64,000 bases of DNA, taken from contig NW_024729645.1 in assembly GCF_018991925.1 (NCBI RefSeq), positions 310,001-374,000 of the forward strand, read 5' to 3'. The position numbers were made by a program, and so were the translations under genes. Under the pieces are notes generated by a model. The model worked only from the letters and a program-made list of their open reading frames with translations. It was not told the DNA's origin and made no database searches. Origin of the DNA: Homarus americanus. Taxonomy: Eukaryota; Arthropoda; Malacostraca; Decapoda; Nephropidae. Shown in pieces: positions 28,090 through 40,898 of this stretch (the stretch's first letter is position 1; each line of letters begins with the position of its first letter).

Positions 28090-28345
28090 AGTAGATAGTT
28101 GTTGGAGGAGGTTTCAAAGGAAGTGATAGGGAGTGGTGACGGTGGTAGCAGTGATGGTGGTGGTGGTGGTAGTAGGAGTGGTCGTGGTGTTAGTTACTCG
28201 TATATTAATGGAGGTAGGAGTGAAATAACAGGTTGTTGGAGATGGAAGTGGAGGAGGAGGTACAAAAGGTGTTGCCATTAACGGAGAAGGTATAAGTGTT
28301 GCCACTGGTGGAGGAGGAGGAGGAGGAAGGGGGGGGGGGTACACA
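28090..28345. repeat. GGT/GGA-rich trinucleotide low-complexity tract
   Basis: Imperfect GGTGGTAGTAGGAGT-type triplets produce Gly/Ser frames on the plus strand and Pro/Thr frames on the minus strand. The tract ends in a run of ten Gs near 28330-28339. Confidence 0.85.
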
Positions 28346-29640
28346 CTCACACAGGGCTGCGGGGGAGGTCAGGGCTTCTCTCAAGCTGCCCTGAGTTGAC
28401 CTGTCGCACCCGGGTCGTCACGGCGGACCTCCACCATCACCCGGGCCAATGTCGTCACTCGTTCCTAACAGGCTCAGGCCCTCTGCTCCTCCTTCAGGCA
28501 ACCGCTCCTATCACGGCTTGGCTTTTCCTCTTCGACACTCGGCTCTCTAGAGGCTTGACCCTTATCACTTTTGTCACTAGTTCCTCACTCGGCCCTGTAC
28601 AAAGCCTGACCCTCAGCCCTCTCCGTCACTTGGCCCTTTCCCTCAATCCACTGGCCGTCTTCACACGCTGTTATTAATCCCGTGTTGTGTAATGTTGGGG
28701 TCACATGTCTGACGGGCGCTGGTCATTGGCTTCAGGAGGAAGACTTCAGTTTTCGCTTCCGGCCTCAAGAGAGGTTATCAGCCCGTATTTCTGTCTAATT
28801 CAAGGCCCTTAACTCATGTATATGGCTCCCTGAATCAAGGTTATCAGGCCTTCAGATAATACCGGCAGTATCTACCTCCACCCGGGGAAAAATATCGGTT
28901 TTCGGGCCGTCCATGTATCAAGGTAGACTTCCGCTACTCACAGATTCACAGTCGATACCGAGATCATATTTTCATAACAGTTTGCCGCCGGTGGTGGATC
29001 CTCCTGCTCTTGCTGTACCGCGACTCACTTATGTCACTCTGTCACTCGCAAACTTGTTCACAAAGTACGTTACCTACACCTTCACTACACTACCCATGAT
29101 CTGTATCGCTCATCTTCACACTATTACACCTGTGTTAGTCGCTGTAGCAGACGTACACTACACCACTTACTTTTTCTTTAAGTGTTCACAAAACAACTAT
29201 GTTAATTTCATCAGCTGATTCCGACTGCTCTAACATTCCCTTTATACCACTTGAAGACACCTAGTTCCTCTGGCTGCTGCTACTGGTATTACAACAGCAC
29301 AGAGTAACAGCAGCACGTGCAGCAAAGCAGAGGATATTAAACAACAATAGGTAGGTCTTGGTGGTGGGTGGTAGTGAAAAGAGCAGAGCGGACGCAGCAG
29401 TAGCAGCTGTAGGGGCGGCCCGCGTGGCTGTGGCGACTGTGGTGGTGGTGGCCACGTGTTCCCCACCACGCCGCCGGCACCACCGCTGCTGCTCCTCTTG
29501 CCCCCTCGCGTGCACCAATCAATACAGTGCTTAGCCCTCCGCCATGCAGTGACCTCACTTCTCTCAGGGCAAAGGTACGGTACCCTCACCTAGCCTAGCC
29601 GGCCCTGCCTGCCACCACCACTCACACCACACTCAACACA
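28346..29640. other. CpG-richer region, possible promoter-proximal DNA
   Basis: GC and CpG content rise here relative to the rest of the window. A CCAAT word occurs at 29514-29518, and open frames exist on both strands by composition. No start codon context, domain or splice pattern singles out a gene. Confidence 0.3.
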
Positions 29641-32600
29641 CAACCACCAACTACCAATAACTACCCATTTATCCCTCACCCCACCTACTTCTCTCTTTAA
29701 TCAAAGAACTATTATCAATCTAACTACAAGAGGAACATAACATCCCGAGTTGAAAATAAAAGGAAAACCCACGAAGCACTTGTAACAAGAAGTTGGGAAA
29801 AATTGATTATGTAGCAACTGTTGGCCCTGGGCCCCTCAGTAAGGACAGTAACGTCGTGATTTCATGAGAGCCAATGCGATAAAACGGACGGATCAGCCAC
29901 AGATTCTCAAAGGTTCGTACGATAAATGTGTCCCACCGGTAGACATGTGAGGCTTAAATCCAACTACTTGAACTCCGACAATGATAGAAGCCAAAATTAT
30001 GTCGAAATTACCGCGAGATTCTACGGTAACTTGATATGCTCTCTTTTCCTCAGTAACGTAGAATAAATATAACGGACGAATCTTTGAGACTGTGGACCCA
30101 GGCCGCAGCCGTGACGCGCCCACCAGAAACGAGAGAAAAGAGAGAGCGAGAGAGGAGAGGAAAAAAAGTTTGCAGGGAGTGTAGCACTATAGTCGAGCGT
30201 CCCAGGAGTGTACGGACAGCAGATTCTCAGACACTAATACCTTAATTACTTCTCCTAACCACGGATGACAGTAATGTATTCAGATGCGGAAGAGTCTCTC
30301 TGGATATTAGATGTCATTTTCGCCGTAGTTTAAGTGATTGAATTAGATACTTCACTCTCACATTATCAGGCAGAAGCAAAATTTAACGTGCGCCTCCTCG
30401 TAAACACAGACACCAAGACCAGGTTCTCAAGGGTTCGGGCGTTATGTGCTTCTGTTACCTCGCGGTGAGAGAGCAGCAAGTCTCGGTGCAATTTTTACGC
30501 GATTTTTTTTATATCTCAACTCTATGCTTTCTGATAAGTGAACAATAAGATACATTCTTACATCACCGCCTAAGAGGAAAATTAAATCTACGAACCATTG
30601 AAAATATAGTAGTACTCTATCGTATTCTAAAAGGTACGGACATTGCAGTTAAACTTCTAATTGGAGATTTATAAAACGCACCTAACCAGTTAACTTAAGT
30701 TCAATCATAAGACCATCCAACACGGCACTCAAATTACGCCAAGGTTCTACCGTAACAAGATACTGTTATACCGAGGAATAATTTAGTTGTATATTATTTT
30801 TGTGAACCAGGCGTTTTGATTTTTGTCTATTCCAAGCAGCAGTTATTTTGCAGAGTTTGGGGAGATTTTTTTGCACAGTATAATTTGATGTATTACCTGG
30901 ATGGTGCTAAGACATTCTTGGCGTCTGAGCAGAAGTATATAAGTACCAGCGAGCTACCTAGGGGGGTTAACAATCAGACATGCTGTGTTAAGCCACGGCA
31001 CCTATTTCTACTCCTACTACTCACTTCCATCCACCTGTTGTCCTTCCACTGAACCTTCTTCACCCCCGCCACTTGGGATTTATGTATGTATCTATGGGGG
31101 TAGTCGACCGTTTCTGTTCAGAGTGTGAAGTACAAGCCAAGTGACAGTGAAGATAATTGTTGTTCAAGTATTTTGGAATTGTTGTGACCGATATAAAATG
31201 AATAGAATAAGGAATTGTACAGTGGTAGTGTTCTGACTGTATATATTCGAAGTGAGAAGTCCAGTGGTAAAGAAATACCCTGTGAACAGTTTTGTGAAGA
31301 CTTGGCGATTTTTAAGGAAGACTACAGTTCACAAGTGCGTTTCTGTGACCTGGTGTAAATCTACCTGCCTGTTGTTTTGTCTGTACTTCACTAATACCGA
31401 TCGTTAGGAAATTACCGGAGACTGGCGGGACAACCAGTGGTAATTCGACGACACTTGTGGTATATCTACTGCTTCTGTACATACAGTCTGACCGTTGGTA
31501 ACCGGCAGTGGAAGCTGGTATGCGGCGTGGCTGGTGTGGTGAGGCGAGGCTCAAGGCATAAGTGAAACACGGGTGGTGACGTCCCTAGAGTTTCCAGACT
31601 GGGGAGAGCGATGTTAAGGATACACGAGACGACAACGACGCCTCCTGGGGTAGGGGGTGGGGTTGTGTGACAGTGGAGGGTGGAAGTCAGGTAGGTAGGC
31701 AGGGGAGAGGTTGACGGTAGGTAGGAATGGAGAGACAGACAGAAAAGATGTGGGTAAAGTGTTGAGGGAGAAGAGGGATAGAGGGCAGGTTTTGAGGGGA
31801 CGGGGACGTGTGTGTCGTGCTAATACAACACAGGTGTTCATCAGATAAACCTGTCGCAAGAACTGTGACCTTCACCTCTGACATAAATTCTCCAGAATTA
31901 AATTTTTTTTTTCCCAGTCAAGACTAAACTCATCCACCAAGTTTAATGAAAGTCACAATTTATATTATTATTATTTGTTTACAGGAAAAAAACCGCCTTA
32001 ACTCGTGATGTCATATGAAGGTAAAAGTTTTCATTTAGCAAAACATCCAACACCTCGAACGCGGAAATCTGACCATGACCCAAGACTTAATATATCCCAA
32101 GTTACATAGAAATAAGTTATCTTGTTTGGGAAATATTTGCATAAAGACACCGGCAGCTGACCCATACCTGTGACCCAGACCATTGGCCTGCAAACTAAAT
32201 AAGGTCTTCCATTCACTGGCTCGACCAGGGTCCATCAAATTCACAAGTATTTTATATGTTAATTTTGTCCCCCGGCTGTTGCTGACTGATCGTATCGAAT
32301 TAAGGTCTAGTCTCAGTGTAATTGTGACGTCATTTTGGACGTTACTCTTGTGCTACAGTTTAGATAAGGCATTTAGATGCTATATGATAGTTCAAGTTAA
32401 GAGGAAAATTCAACGCAGGAACGGTAGAGAATTCTGGGCCAGGCTCTCTTCTCTATAGTTCAAGACGGAGCACCCTGACTCCCGAGCGAGGCTATGAAGA
32501 GCTGTAAACAGGTCAAGTTTTACAAATAAACAAACTTACTGTTTATGTTGATATGATCCACGTCCTTGTTCTATGTTTGTGTTATTAAACTTTTGCGTGT

Positions 32601-33325
32601 GAACTGAAATAAAGAATAAAATAGTTAAACTTCAGTGTACTCCGGACACCTGGTGGTCGAATCACAGGTAAACAACTACACGTACATCCTCACGTAAATG
32701 GAAACATTTTTTAAATTTTAATTGTCTAATACAAGTAAAACAAGCGAACACTGCTTTCGCTGTTGACATCTTTATAGTTTATCACAATGATTGGCTTAAG
32801 TTATGGTAAAATTCCCGAACTCCTTAAAACTAAATTGGTAACACAAGAAGTTGTTTGGACTTGTCTGATAAGTAAAAAATACTTAAAGAAATTACTGGAT
32901 GAAAATTAAGTTTCAAAGAAAAATAGTTACACCTCGCCCACTGAGACAAGTGTGTGTTGTTGGAGCCAGTTTGTCTTGGCAGTGCTCTGTGGTTCGTTTC
33001 TGCTAAAACCAGACAGACACAGTTCACTGATGGTTTGTTTTCATTCATTAGTTCCAGCAACACACCCTTACCACTGGCCGAAGCGTAACTATTCTTTAAC
33101 GTCGTCAAATATTGTCTCGGTCAAAGTAATTCATTAATTTTATTGCCACTCTAGTAATAAGCTAGCACAGTTCTGTTTTATATTTATTTTTAACTTTTAA
33201 ACGTAATTTTAATTTACTGCTTTGACGCGGAAAGAAAGCCAGTGGGTTGTTTAATCCCCCCATTGTTCTTGACGAGTTTGTTCTTCATTGTCCAGTGTTA
33301 CTACAGGAGGAACAGGATTAGCCGG
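29641..33325. other. Long stretch without convincing gene
   Basis: Mixed-composition DNA. A TATATAAG word lies at 30936-30943, but no initiator occurs at the expected distance: the nearest TCAG is about 40 bp downstream. Several short open frames between 30816 and 33137 lack domains. The segment 31080-31600 is plausible untranslated leader sequence, but there is no way to show it from sequence alone. Confidence 0.3.
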
Positions 33326-33329
33326 AAAG

Positions 33330-33445
33330 AACTGTGATGTTTGGTAGGGTCACACTGGATTACATTCTTTTCATATCCGACAAGGGGATTGAACCCGGAA
33401 CGCAGTAGTGAGAAGGAAGAGCGCTATTGCTCTACCACTAGTATT
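33330..33445 (-). mobile_element. tRNA-derived SINE fragment
   Basis: On the minus strand the segment has an A-box-like TAGTGGTAGAGCAATAGCGC (33421-33440) and, 25 bp further, the B box GGTTCAATCCC (33385-33395). The spacing matches an RNA polymerase III type 2 promoter. The flanking bases do not fold into a tRNA acceptor stem, so a SINE head or tRNA pseudogene is more likely than a functional tRNA. The 3' boundary is uncertain. Confidence 0.55.
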
Positions 33446-34369
33446 ATAAATAGAGGAGTTGCAATTGTACTGAGACTACAATAACTAAATGCGGTCCTTG
33501 TTAGGAATAACAAGTGATCCACTGTTCTTGTGCGCCAGTGTAACGATAGCTTTCTACTCTAATTTTGGTGTTACAATATATTACTGCGCTATAACTGAAT
33601 ATTGTCTTTAAGCGCGTTTTAGGTTAGTGAATACACTGTTCATCAAAAATAAAAATAAATACAATAGGGAGATGTCTTCTACCAGCTACCAGTGAGTGAG
33701 TGATATATATTTCTAAGAAAAATCATTATGAATTTGGTACATTATGGCAGTCTCTCAAAGACATATCAGTTTTTCTCTATCGGTGAGTGAAATAGAAGGG
33801 AACAGAACCTTGAAAATGAACGTACAAACCATTGAGAATGTGGACCGTGGTGTGAGTGATGACGTGGGCTGTCAACCCTGTTATACGCCCTGAACCGTCT
33901 TTTTCTTATTTCTCCTAAAACAGAAGCTTTATAATCACACGATATTCCAACATGACAAGCGACGAATATATTACCAAAATATTATCAGTTATAATTTCAA
34001 TCCCCAAATATATGACAATGGCCATAAAAAAACATCAAATATCAAATAAATACAATACGACACAGCTCGACCCAACACCAAACTTCCGCCATAGTTCTAG
34101 ATGATTAAATATTTGTCCAGAATCCGTTCCACATCAATTAGAAATTACTCATCAAAGTTAAATACATAATGGGGACACACATTTTATATTTCATCATGCA
34201 AATTGATGCATAAGTTAATTGGTTCATTACTAAAACATGGGAGAATACACACAGACAACACAGAAGCGTTGATTCGTTTTTGTTTTTTGTTGACTTTGTA
34301 CATGTTGTGGGAAGGTATTTTGACCGTGCAAGTAGAGTATGAGCAGGTAGTGTCTAGGTACAGGGGAGA

Positions 34370-34373
<4 letters not shown>
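33446..34373. other. Stretch without recognised features
   Basis: AT-rich DNA with no supported gene or repeat. Confidence 0.4.

Positions 34374-34429
<56 letters not shown>
34374..34429. repeat. (TA)n microsatellite at the Penelope-like 3' end
   Basis: About 56 bp of TA followed by GTGTGTG, directly joined to the terminal CTGATAACCGCAAGG of a minus-strand Penelope-like element. Confidence 0.95.
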
Positions 34430-34437
<8 letters not shown>

Positions 34438-34994
34438 CTGATAACCGCAAGGAAAGAAGAAAACACGAAGTTCCCAAGCGCTTTCGTGTAATTCACATCT
34501 TCAGGGGTGAGTACAGACTAAGGAGAAGTATAAAACAAGGTGTATATATACAGAGGAGGGTGAGATCAGATCCACAATGGTCAGGTATTAGGTAATGACC
34601 CTACTAATCTTTAAAAAGCACCGCAACGGTCGGTAGTCAGGTCAGAGGGAAAGGTGACCCAACCTTCTCACCTGGTTACAAATCTTCTTAATTACAAAAT
34701 TGTCCAGTTTGTACATGCCATTACTCAATTCATGTTGACTGCTTCGGTATGTTTAATGAGACTAGATTCTATAATGTCCCTACTGTCAATTGAATTACAA
34801 GGTAATATTGAGGAGGCATTATCCCAGTCAATGCAATGCTTATTATCCCTCAAATGAACAAACAGAGCATTGGATTCCTGGCCTGTCCTAACACTATATT
34901 TATGTTGTTTAAGTCTAGTTACAAAGATCTTTACCTGTCTGGCCTAAGTAAAACCTATTACATTCCTTGCAAGGAACCTTATAAATGCAACCAA
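34430..34994 (-). pseudogene. 5'-truncated Penelope-like element with decayed GIY-YIG frame
   Basis: This copy is nearly identical to the 3' part of the plus-strand Penelope-like element at 54.8-55.34 kb. It contains the region encoding the second half of the GIY-YIG endonuclease. An extra T after AAAGATC (near 34930) shifts the frame and creates an early stop. The similarity begins abruptly at about 34994 (CATTTATAAGGTTCC), so the rest of the element is missing. 5' truncation of this kind fits target-primed reverse transcription. The untranslated tail with CTGAAGATG...CGAAAGCGC lies at 34470-34510. Confidence 0.8.
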
Positions 34995-36155
34995 AGGCGT
35001 TCAAGGGTCTCATGAACCCCGCCCGTTGTCGATGTCCACACCTCCCTCCCTCTAGTTAGCACAATAACTCTTGAAATTTGCGAGTAACTGCCGACAAACA
35101 TTCCCTCTAGGGCCATCCATTGTTTTGGTGAGAAAAAACGTTACCAATTTACCACTAGATTTTATTGGATAAATAACTAGGAAATACTGGTAATTTTGCT
35201 AATACACACACACAAGTAATACATCTGTTAGCGTTGGCAACTAAGATACTTTTTTATATTTTTGTATAACGGTTGTCCTAGCCTCGTGAACGGCCCATAT
35301 CTCCAGAGATATTGCAACTCGTTTTCCCTCTTTTTTTTTTTGACGTTTCTTCCTGGAAATCACACGTCTTCAACATTAACACTCATGAACTATCTTTGTG
35401 TAAGTAGAGTTGGCAGTGATCACAATCTCTCAATATTTAACAGAAATATTTAAGGATCACTGTCAGATTAATTGGCTGGAGAAGGTTTGTGTGGAGATCG
35501 CACCTTCAAAAACCTTTACTCTAGAAAACTTTATTGCATGAACTGTAATCACTTATACGTCTGAAAAGGCCAGATAAAGTTGAGATGTTCCTTATTGGTA
35601 ACAAAATGATCACTTCATACTCTAGCGCTCATACATTTGGCCTGTGTAATGTCTGCTCATCTTATTTTTGCCAGCCACATATCTCGTCGTTTCTGGTTTA
35701 AATCCTTGGTTTTGTTTTTGCCTCAGTAATTAATAATAACTGGTAAACGATAGAAACTTTTACTTTTACTTTTTTTTCTGACGATAAGAAACTTCCAGAA
35801 TGTTAACAGAACTCCAATATCACCAGGTTGTTATACTGTGTACCCAAGATGCATGGCGCCGAGCATGAAATCAGATCGAGGCGTGACTTTATGTGCAAGA
35901 GGACTATAAAACTGAACACATAAATCATTTTATTTTTCTGTTATATATTCGGGTAACTCTGCGTTAAAAGTTATACAGAATATTGAAAATTTATAATATA
36001 TTAAAATTATCAATGACTACACACTTAGGTAAGTATTTAACGATGTGATTTTTATTTAATTTACATGTAATTATTTTGTTTCCAGGAAAGCCATCCGCAT
36101 TATATGATACCGTAAGTCCTGACTGGACTCATTCAAGGAATCTAGATTCTAGATT
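34995..36155. other. Stretch without recognised features
   Basis: AT-rich DNA with a short T run at 35330-35341. No supported gene. Confidence 0.4.
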
Positions 36156-36369
36156 ATGAATCCCCGGAAAAGGGTCGGGGAGAACGATAAAAAAGTTCAA
36201 TACATCGCGAAGAGAAGAGACAGAAAATTGAGACTGTTGAGGCTCTTCCTAACTTGGCTAAACAACCTCCAGCTGAGCCCGAGATCATCAAACAAGAGGA
36301 CTGTGCTGTTGATACTTCAATTTCTTCAGATACCTTTATGGATCACATGAAAGCTCTTGAGCTATAAAG

Positions 36370-36790
36370 GAGGCTGCTCTGGAAGGTGAAAACTTAGGAC
36401 TCAAGGAGCAGTTGAAGGCCGCCTTAAGTCTGGATAAACACGTCTTTAAAGTGACAATGAAATGGTCTTGTTTTACACAGGTCTTCTTAACTGGAAAGTG
36501 TTTTCCCCTAGTCTCTAACATTATTTCTTTGTAATTATTAAATTGTTGTCTTGGTCCTTGTTCATCAAAGTCACCCTCTAGTAATACTGAAAATCTATTT
36601 TCGGGTTTCAATTTCATATTCTATTTCGGCTCCTGCTTTGAGCTTCCCTAAATCCCATTATGATTTTGTCCATTGTTTCTCTTTTTCTTTTTTTGAAAAT
36701 TTAGCCTCACTAAACTCATTACTAGGGCGTGGTCTGACCCATACTCTAGGTATTGGTTCGGGTTATGGAATTTCTAAATCTCTTCTGAAT
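36370..36790 (-). pseudogene. LINE endonuclease C-terminus and linker, decayed
   Basis: On the minus strand one frame reads YLEYGSDHALVMSLVRLNFQ followed by a Lys-rich run. This matches the C-terminal SDH motif of the apurinic-type endonuclease of non-LTR retrotransposons, where the His is catalytic, and the basic stretch that follows it. Further along, another frame has ENRFSVLLEGDFDEQGPRQQ and FNNYKEIMLETRGK, as in the linker between endonuclease and reverse transcriptase in RTE/CR1-type LINEs. The pieces are in different frames with stops between them. Downstream reverse transcriptase is absent. Confidence 0.6.
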
Positions 36791-36849
36791 TAAAATGTAC
36801 CTGTATTTTATTTGATTCCTGACAATGTTATTTACATTGTCCTGGAAAA

Positions 36850-37030
36850 AGACAAATGTAACCTATCTTAACCAACCTATCGTTACATAATCAAACAAAA
36901 GTAGTCTTGCCTACCCTAACCAACCTAAATTTACATAACCAAACTTATCGTAGTGCAGCCTAACCTAACCAAACTAATTTACACAATCAAACCTAAAGTA
37001 GTCTATCCTAAGCTTAACCTAAACAAACCA
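36850..37030. repeat. Degenerate CCTAA-like tract
   Basis: Words such as TAACCTAACC, CTAACCAACC and CAAACCTAAA recur, in the style of decayed arthropod telomere-like repeat. Confidence 0.5.
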
Positions 37031-37260
37031 AGTCCCAGCTCGGCCTCTCCTCTCTTACCTTCCTTCCCCTTGACTCATTCAGGACGGGAGGAGTGAGTCT
37101 CTCCTGTTTTCGTCTTGTCTCTACTATATTATTAAGCCTCCCTCTTGACCTGACTCACACCCAATTTCTTCGTTTTACCTCACTAACAGACAGTAATGTT
37201 CGTGGTCCTTACAATTTGTTCCGTTTGTGTCAAATGGATATTTTAATGAGTAATAGCGAG

Positions 37261-37333
<73 letters not shown>
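37261..37333. repeat. (TAA)n microsatellite
   Basis: About 24 uninterrupted ATA/TAA units. The poly-Leu, poly-Ile and poly-Tyr frames over it are artefacts. Confidence 0.95.
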
Positions 37334-37335
<2 letters not shown>

Positions 37336-39750
37336 CAAATAAAATATGTATAAACACAATAAAAATAGTATTAATAAAAACTGGCAATAACATACAAAAA
37401 TGGTTAAATGTTCCATGGTTATAGCGAGTCTTCGTTGTATGAACACTAAACGAAATACGAGACTTGACTAAAATATGGAAACGTCTTCTACAGCGAAAAG
37501 TAATATTTATACGAATATTGTCACCAAACGTAAATTGTAAACTGTCAACGTCAATCATGTGTGAGTTACAGAGAAGTCAGACGAAAGGCAACGTAGTTTT
37601 CCCATAGCAGTCAAACCGTGAACTGAATTGCAAGCAAAATCCAGGTAGATTATTGGGAGGCATACGCACTAAAACAGCTGTATGACAAGAAAATAAGTTA
37701 TTTGTGATAATCTTGCAAAAACAACAACATGGAATGCTAAGTCGAGTGCCACCTGGCGGAGAAAGTACGAGTCGCGCCGAAACTGTCTGATAAATGTAGA
37801 GGATGACATGTACCGTAGGGTCCGATGAATTTGGAACTGAACAATCGTGTTGTCTCGCTAGGGTTGATAGGCGTGATTGTGAGACATTTCCTGCCTGTTA
37901 TGTTTGGCCTAATTTAATTATTTTATTCAAAATATAAAATCAGTTCGTTACATTATGATTGGTGAATAACAGTGTGCCTCATGGGACTTTATCAAAAATC
38001 TTCATTCGTGGTGTCATTTTGTTTCGCACAAGAATTGTAAAGATACTTTTTTTTTTAGAGTACCTGTGTATCATGTTTGAAAGCGATGTGATAAATATTA
38101 AGCGAGATACAAGTTCTCATTTTTTTTTCACGTTTGGCTCCCAAGCTGCCAAACTGTGAACTTACATACAACCAGTAAAAAAAAAAAAAGTCGAAGGCGG
38201 TTACATATTGTCATTATTACAAATGAATACAATACCTCCAGTAGGAAAAGCCAAAAGCCACAACATCCGAAGATGGCTCCAGTAGGCCAATAGTTAGAGG
38301 GTTTGCTATTAGATAGAGTTAGTGATACTTATTGTAGGCTGAATTAAAAGGTGTTATAGAAGGTTAGGTTATATACCATAGCTTGAGTTAGGTTTTATAG
38401 CGTACGTTGCGTTAGAATTTAGTTACTCTAGGTTTAGTACAACTAGGTAACTATAGGCTCAGGGAGATTTCTTTATACAGTACTGTACTTGAACGAGTGA
38501 TGTGGATAGTTATGCTGGCCAGCTAGGTTGTAGCAGGTTAGTTACTTTTAGTTAATGAGGGGGGGGGGGTATTGAGAAACTAGCATAAGGTTGTACAAAT
38601 TGGGATGAGGGCCTTAAGTATGTACCAAATCCCCATCAGGTACAGCTTCATCTAGTACCCGGGAAAGAATAGACTAGGGTGGATGAATGAAATTAAAAAC
38701 TTGATCACCAGAGATGCAAAATCTCGTTGGATTGGTAGAAACGTCCCGAAAAACGTTTTGGGAGCGCTGTGGTCGCTAACCCTCAGATATGAGGACAGTT
38801 ACTTTGAGTGATTTATTGAAGTATCAAGCGATATAGATATTCCCGTTTAACATCTAAAAAAAAAAAAATACACAAATTAAAAAAAAAAATTCTTATCCCG
38901 ACTCTTTAGTTGTAATATTACAGACGTGATTTAATCGAAAGCCGTTAGGAGCACTGGTACAGTATAGGATATGGGCTACCGACTTTGGAGGCTACAGCGA
39001 CCACATAAAACGTGTATGGTCATTCTCTAGTCAAATTTTCGAAGGTTCGTTCATATTTTTTGGGTTGTGATAGTCAGTCCAATTGCCGTCGTTTCTGACT
39101 GACTGACCAGCAATGTTTTTCTTTTCCGTATGAGTGAGTTTCGGTTTGAAGTGCATTTTATTTTGTTATGCTGCTAAGCGTATTACCAACCACGCACTTA
39201 AACATCCTCGCTGTTTTTCTAGCACCAGGTATACGTGGGTAAGCATTTAACTGACTACATTAAGGAGTGACTGAAAGATATCTGGCAAAAACAGAAAAAA
39301 TAAATCGTAATGAGAATCAATCCTAATTTTTTTTTTCTGTAGCTAGTGGAAGGGGAATGGGGGAGGGGGGATTACTTAGAGCATCTCTAACCAGGGACTC
39401 AGGTAACTTCTCTGCAGATTAATCTTTAAAAAAATGTAACTTGGAGCAAGATGGGAACAGTTAGGCTTAAATTTGGTGACCAGAATTAAAGTTGATTTTG
39501 ATAATGTTCGGTTATTAAGGTTAACACGAGGTGTGGGCTAAAACACGAGTGAACCACCGCCCTCCGCACACTTGCACAGATAACCGAGCATCATGCTTTA
39601 CTGTATATCATATCCATCATACTTTACATTATAATAATTATAAATTATTGTCTACATGAAAAACTGAAAACAAAAATAGTTGGACTCGGGAGATGGTGAA
39701 ATTCTTCCCCTGGGTCAGCAGCTGAATTTGGCCCTGTTGTTTTTGTACAA
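37334..39750. other. Stretch without recognised features
   Basis: AT-rich sequence with A, T and G homopolymer runs (a G run at about 38561-38570 and an A run at 38858-38870) and some GGTTAGGTT words near 38360. No gene recognised. Confidence 0.4.
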
Positions 39751-39773
39751 TATATATATATATATATATATAT
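39751..39773. repeat. Short (TA)n
   Basis: About 23 bp of TA. Confidence 0.9.
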
Positions 39774-39969
39774 CAGGTTCCACTACTTATAATTGTGCTT
39801 CTGTTATCTCTGCAAGGGTCTCATGGGCTCGGTGGTGAGCAGCAAGAGGTGCGCGTCGTGTCTACTCCATTACTCAAACTTTTATTATTATGGTCCCTAG
39901 TTGAGTATTCTGAGCGCTCCCCCTCCATTACCACTATTATTCACGCAACGAAATTTTGTAATGTGTGGG

Positions 39970-40060
39970 AAGGTATGCTGGACAAAATCCCACAGGGGAA
40001 AAATCTCACTAGACAATTTTCCACCGGACAAAATCCCAGCTCTAATTGGAGTAGACAATA
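39970..40060. repeat. GGACAAAATCCCAC-type repeat, small cluster
   Basis: Alternating words GGACAAAATCCCAC, AAAATCTCACTAGACAATTT and CCACCGGACAAAATCCCAG form about three imperfect units. The same motif family forms a cluster at 51605-51765. Confidence 0.65.
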
Positions 40061-40270
40061 ACCCCCCTGTATATACCCCGCTCAAGTTTTTTTAAGGATG
40101 GGTTTTTCTTTGTCCTGTTAAGAGACTATGCCTTAATATTTTATCTATATGCAAAATCAACTATATGATGTATAAAGTCAGTCTTGGTGTTAATCTGAAG
40201 TTAGCGGTGATAGTTATTTGGAAAGTGAACATTTCAAGGCCAGCATAATCTATGTCAAACAGTTTATGAT

Positions 40271-40898
40271 AAGGTTGCCAGATTTTCTATTTCAAAACTC
40301 GAGACATTTTTGGGGAGGGGAACGGAAGGAAGAAAGAAAAACAAATATTTGGACAATTAACAATAACATAATATTGAAACAAAAATCTTAATAAAAATAT
40401 ACGGAAAGTTAATGTTAATTTCCCAAGCTATATTTTGGCCTGGACTTAGACATGTGAATGGGAGACATTTTTCATTAAAGCTACTTTTCCACGAAGAGGC
40501 ATTGGCGTGTACAATTGCGCTTCGCCATAATGGTTGTAAAGGTGAACAGCATACCAGCACAAAAAGCAAGAGAAAGAGCTTTGTATACGTTAGCTGCAGC
40601 ACCTAGTGTAATACAGTCACACAGCCCAACTTAACCGCGCGCCCTGACAGTGTTAGTCAATGACTAGGGTAGGCTCCCCTACACCTGACCCCTGACCTGA
40701 CAAGTGCAGGCGTTAGTGGGTTGTGGTTGGCTGACCGAAACAACTCTAATAAACGGGGGTTATAGTGGCGAGTCTGGATGATTTTTTTTTCAAGTTAACT
40801 TGTCGGGTCCACTCAGATACAGGACAATTTTGCGTCCTGAAAGACCTTTCCGGGACGACGGGACAAAACAATGAAATACAAGACGCCTGACAACCCTA
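40271..40898. mobile_element. Possible hAT-like element (~0.63 kb)
   Basis: The left end is AAGGTTGCCAG and the right end in reverse complement TAGGGTTGTCAG. The flanking GTTTATGA on the left and GTTTATAC on the right resemble an 8-bp target-site duplication. The body includes an imperfect, non-recognised frame of 64-81 codons on either strand. Short ends make this tentative. Confidence 0.4.

Noticed and set aside
28099..28350. Gly/Ser-rich plus-strand and Pro/Thr-rich minus-strand small proteins
   Set aside because: They come from an imperfect trinucleotide tract and lack any unique sequence.
30936..30980. TATA-box core promoter
   Set aside because: TATATAAG is present but the nearest TCA initiator is about 40 bp away instead of about 30, and no coding exon follows.
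33330..33445. Functional tRNA gene on the minus strand
   Set aside because: A and B boxes are present but no acceptor stem or complete cloverleaf forms, so it was called a SINE fragment.
37093..37558. Poly-Ile and poly-Leu proteins
   Set aside because: Translation of a (TAA)n microsatellite.
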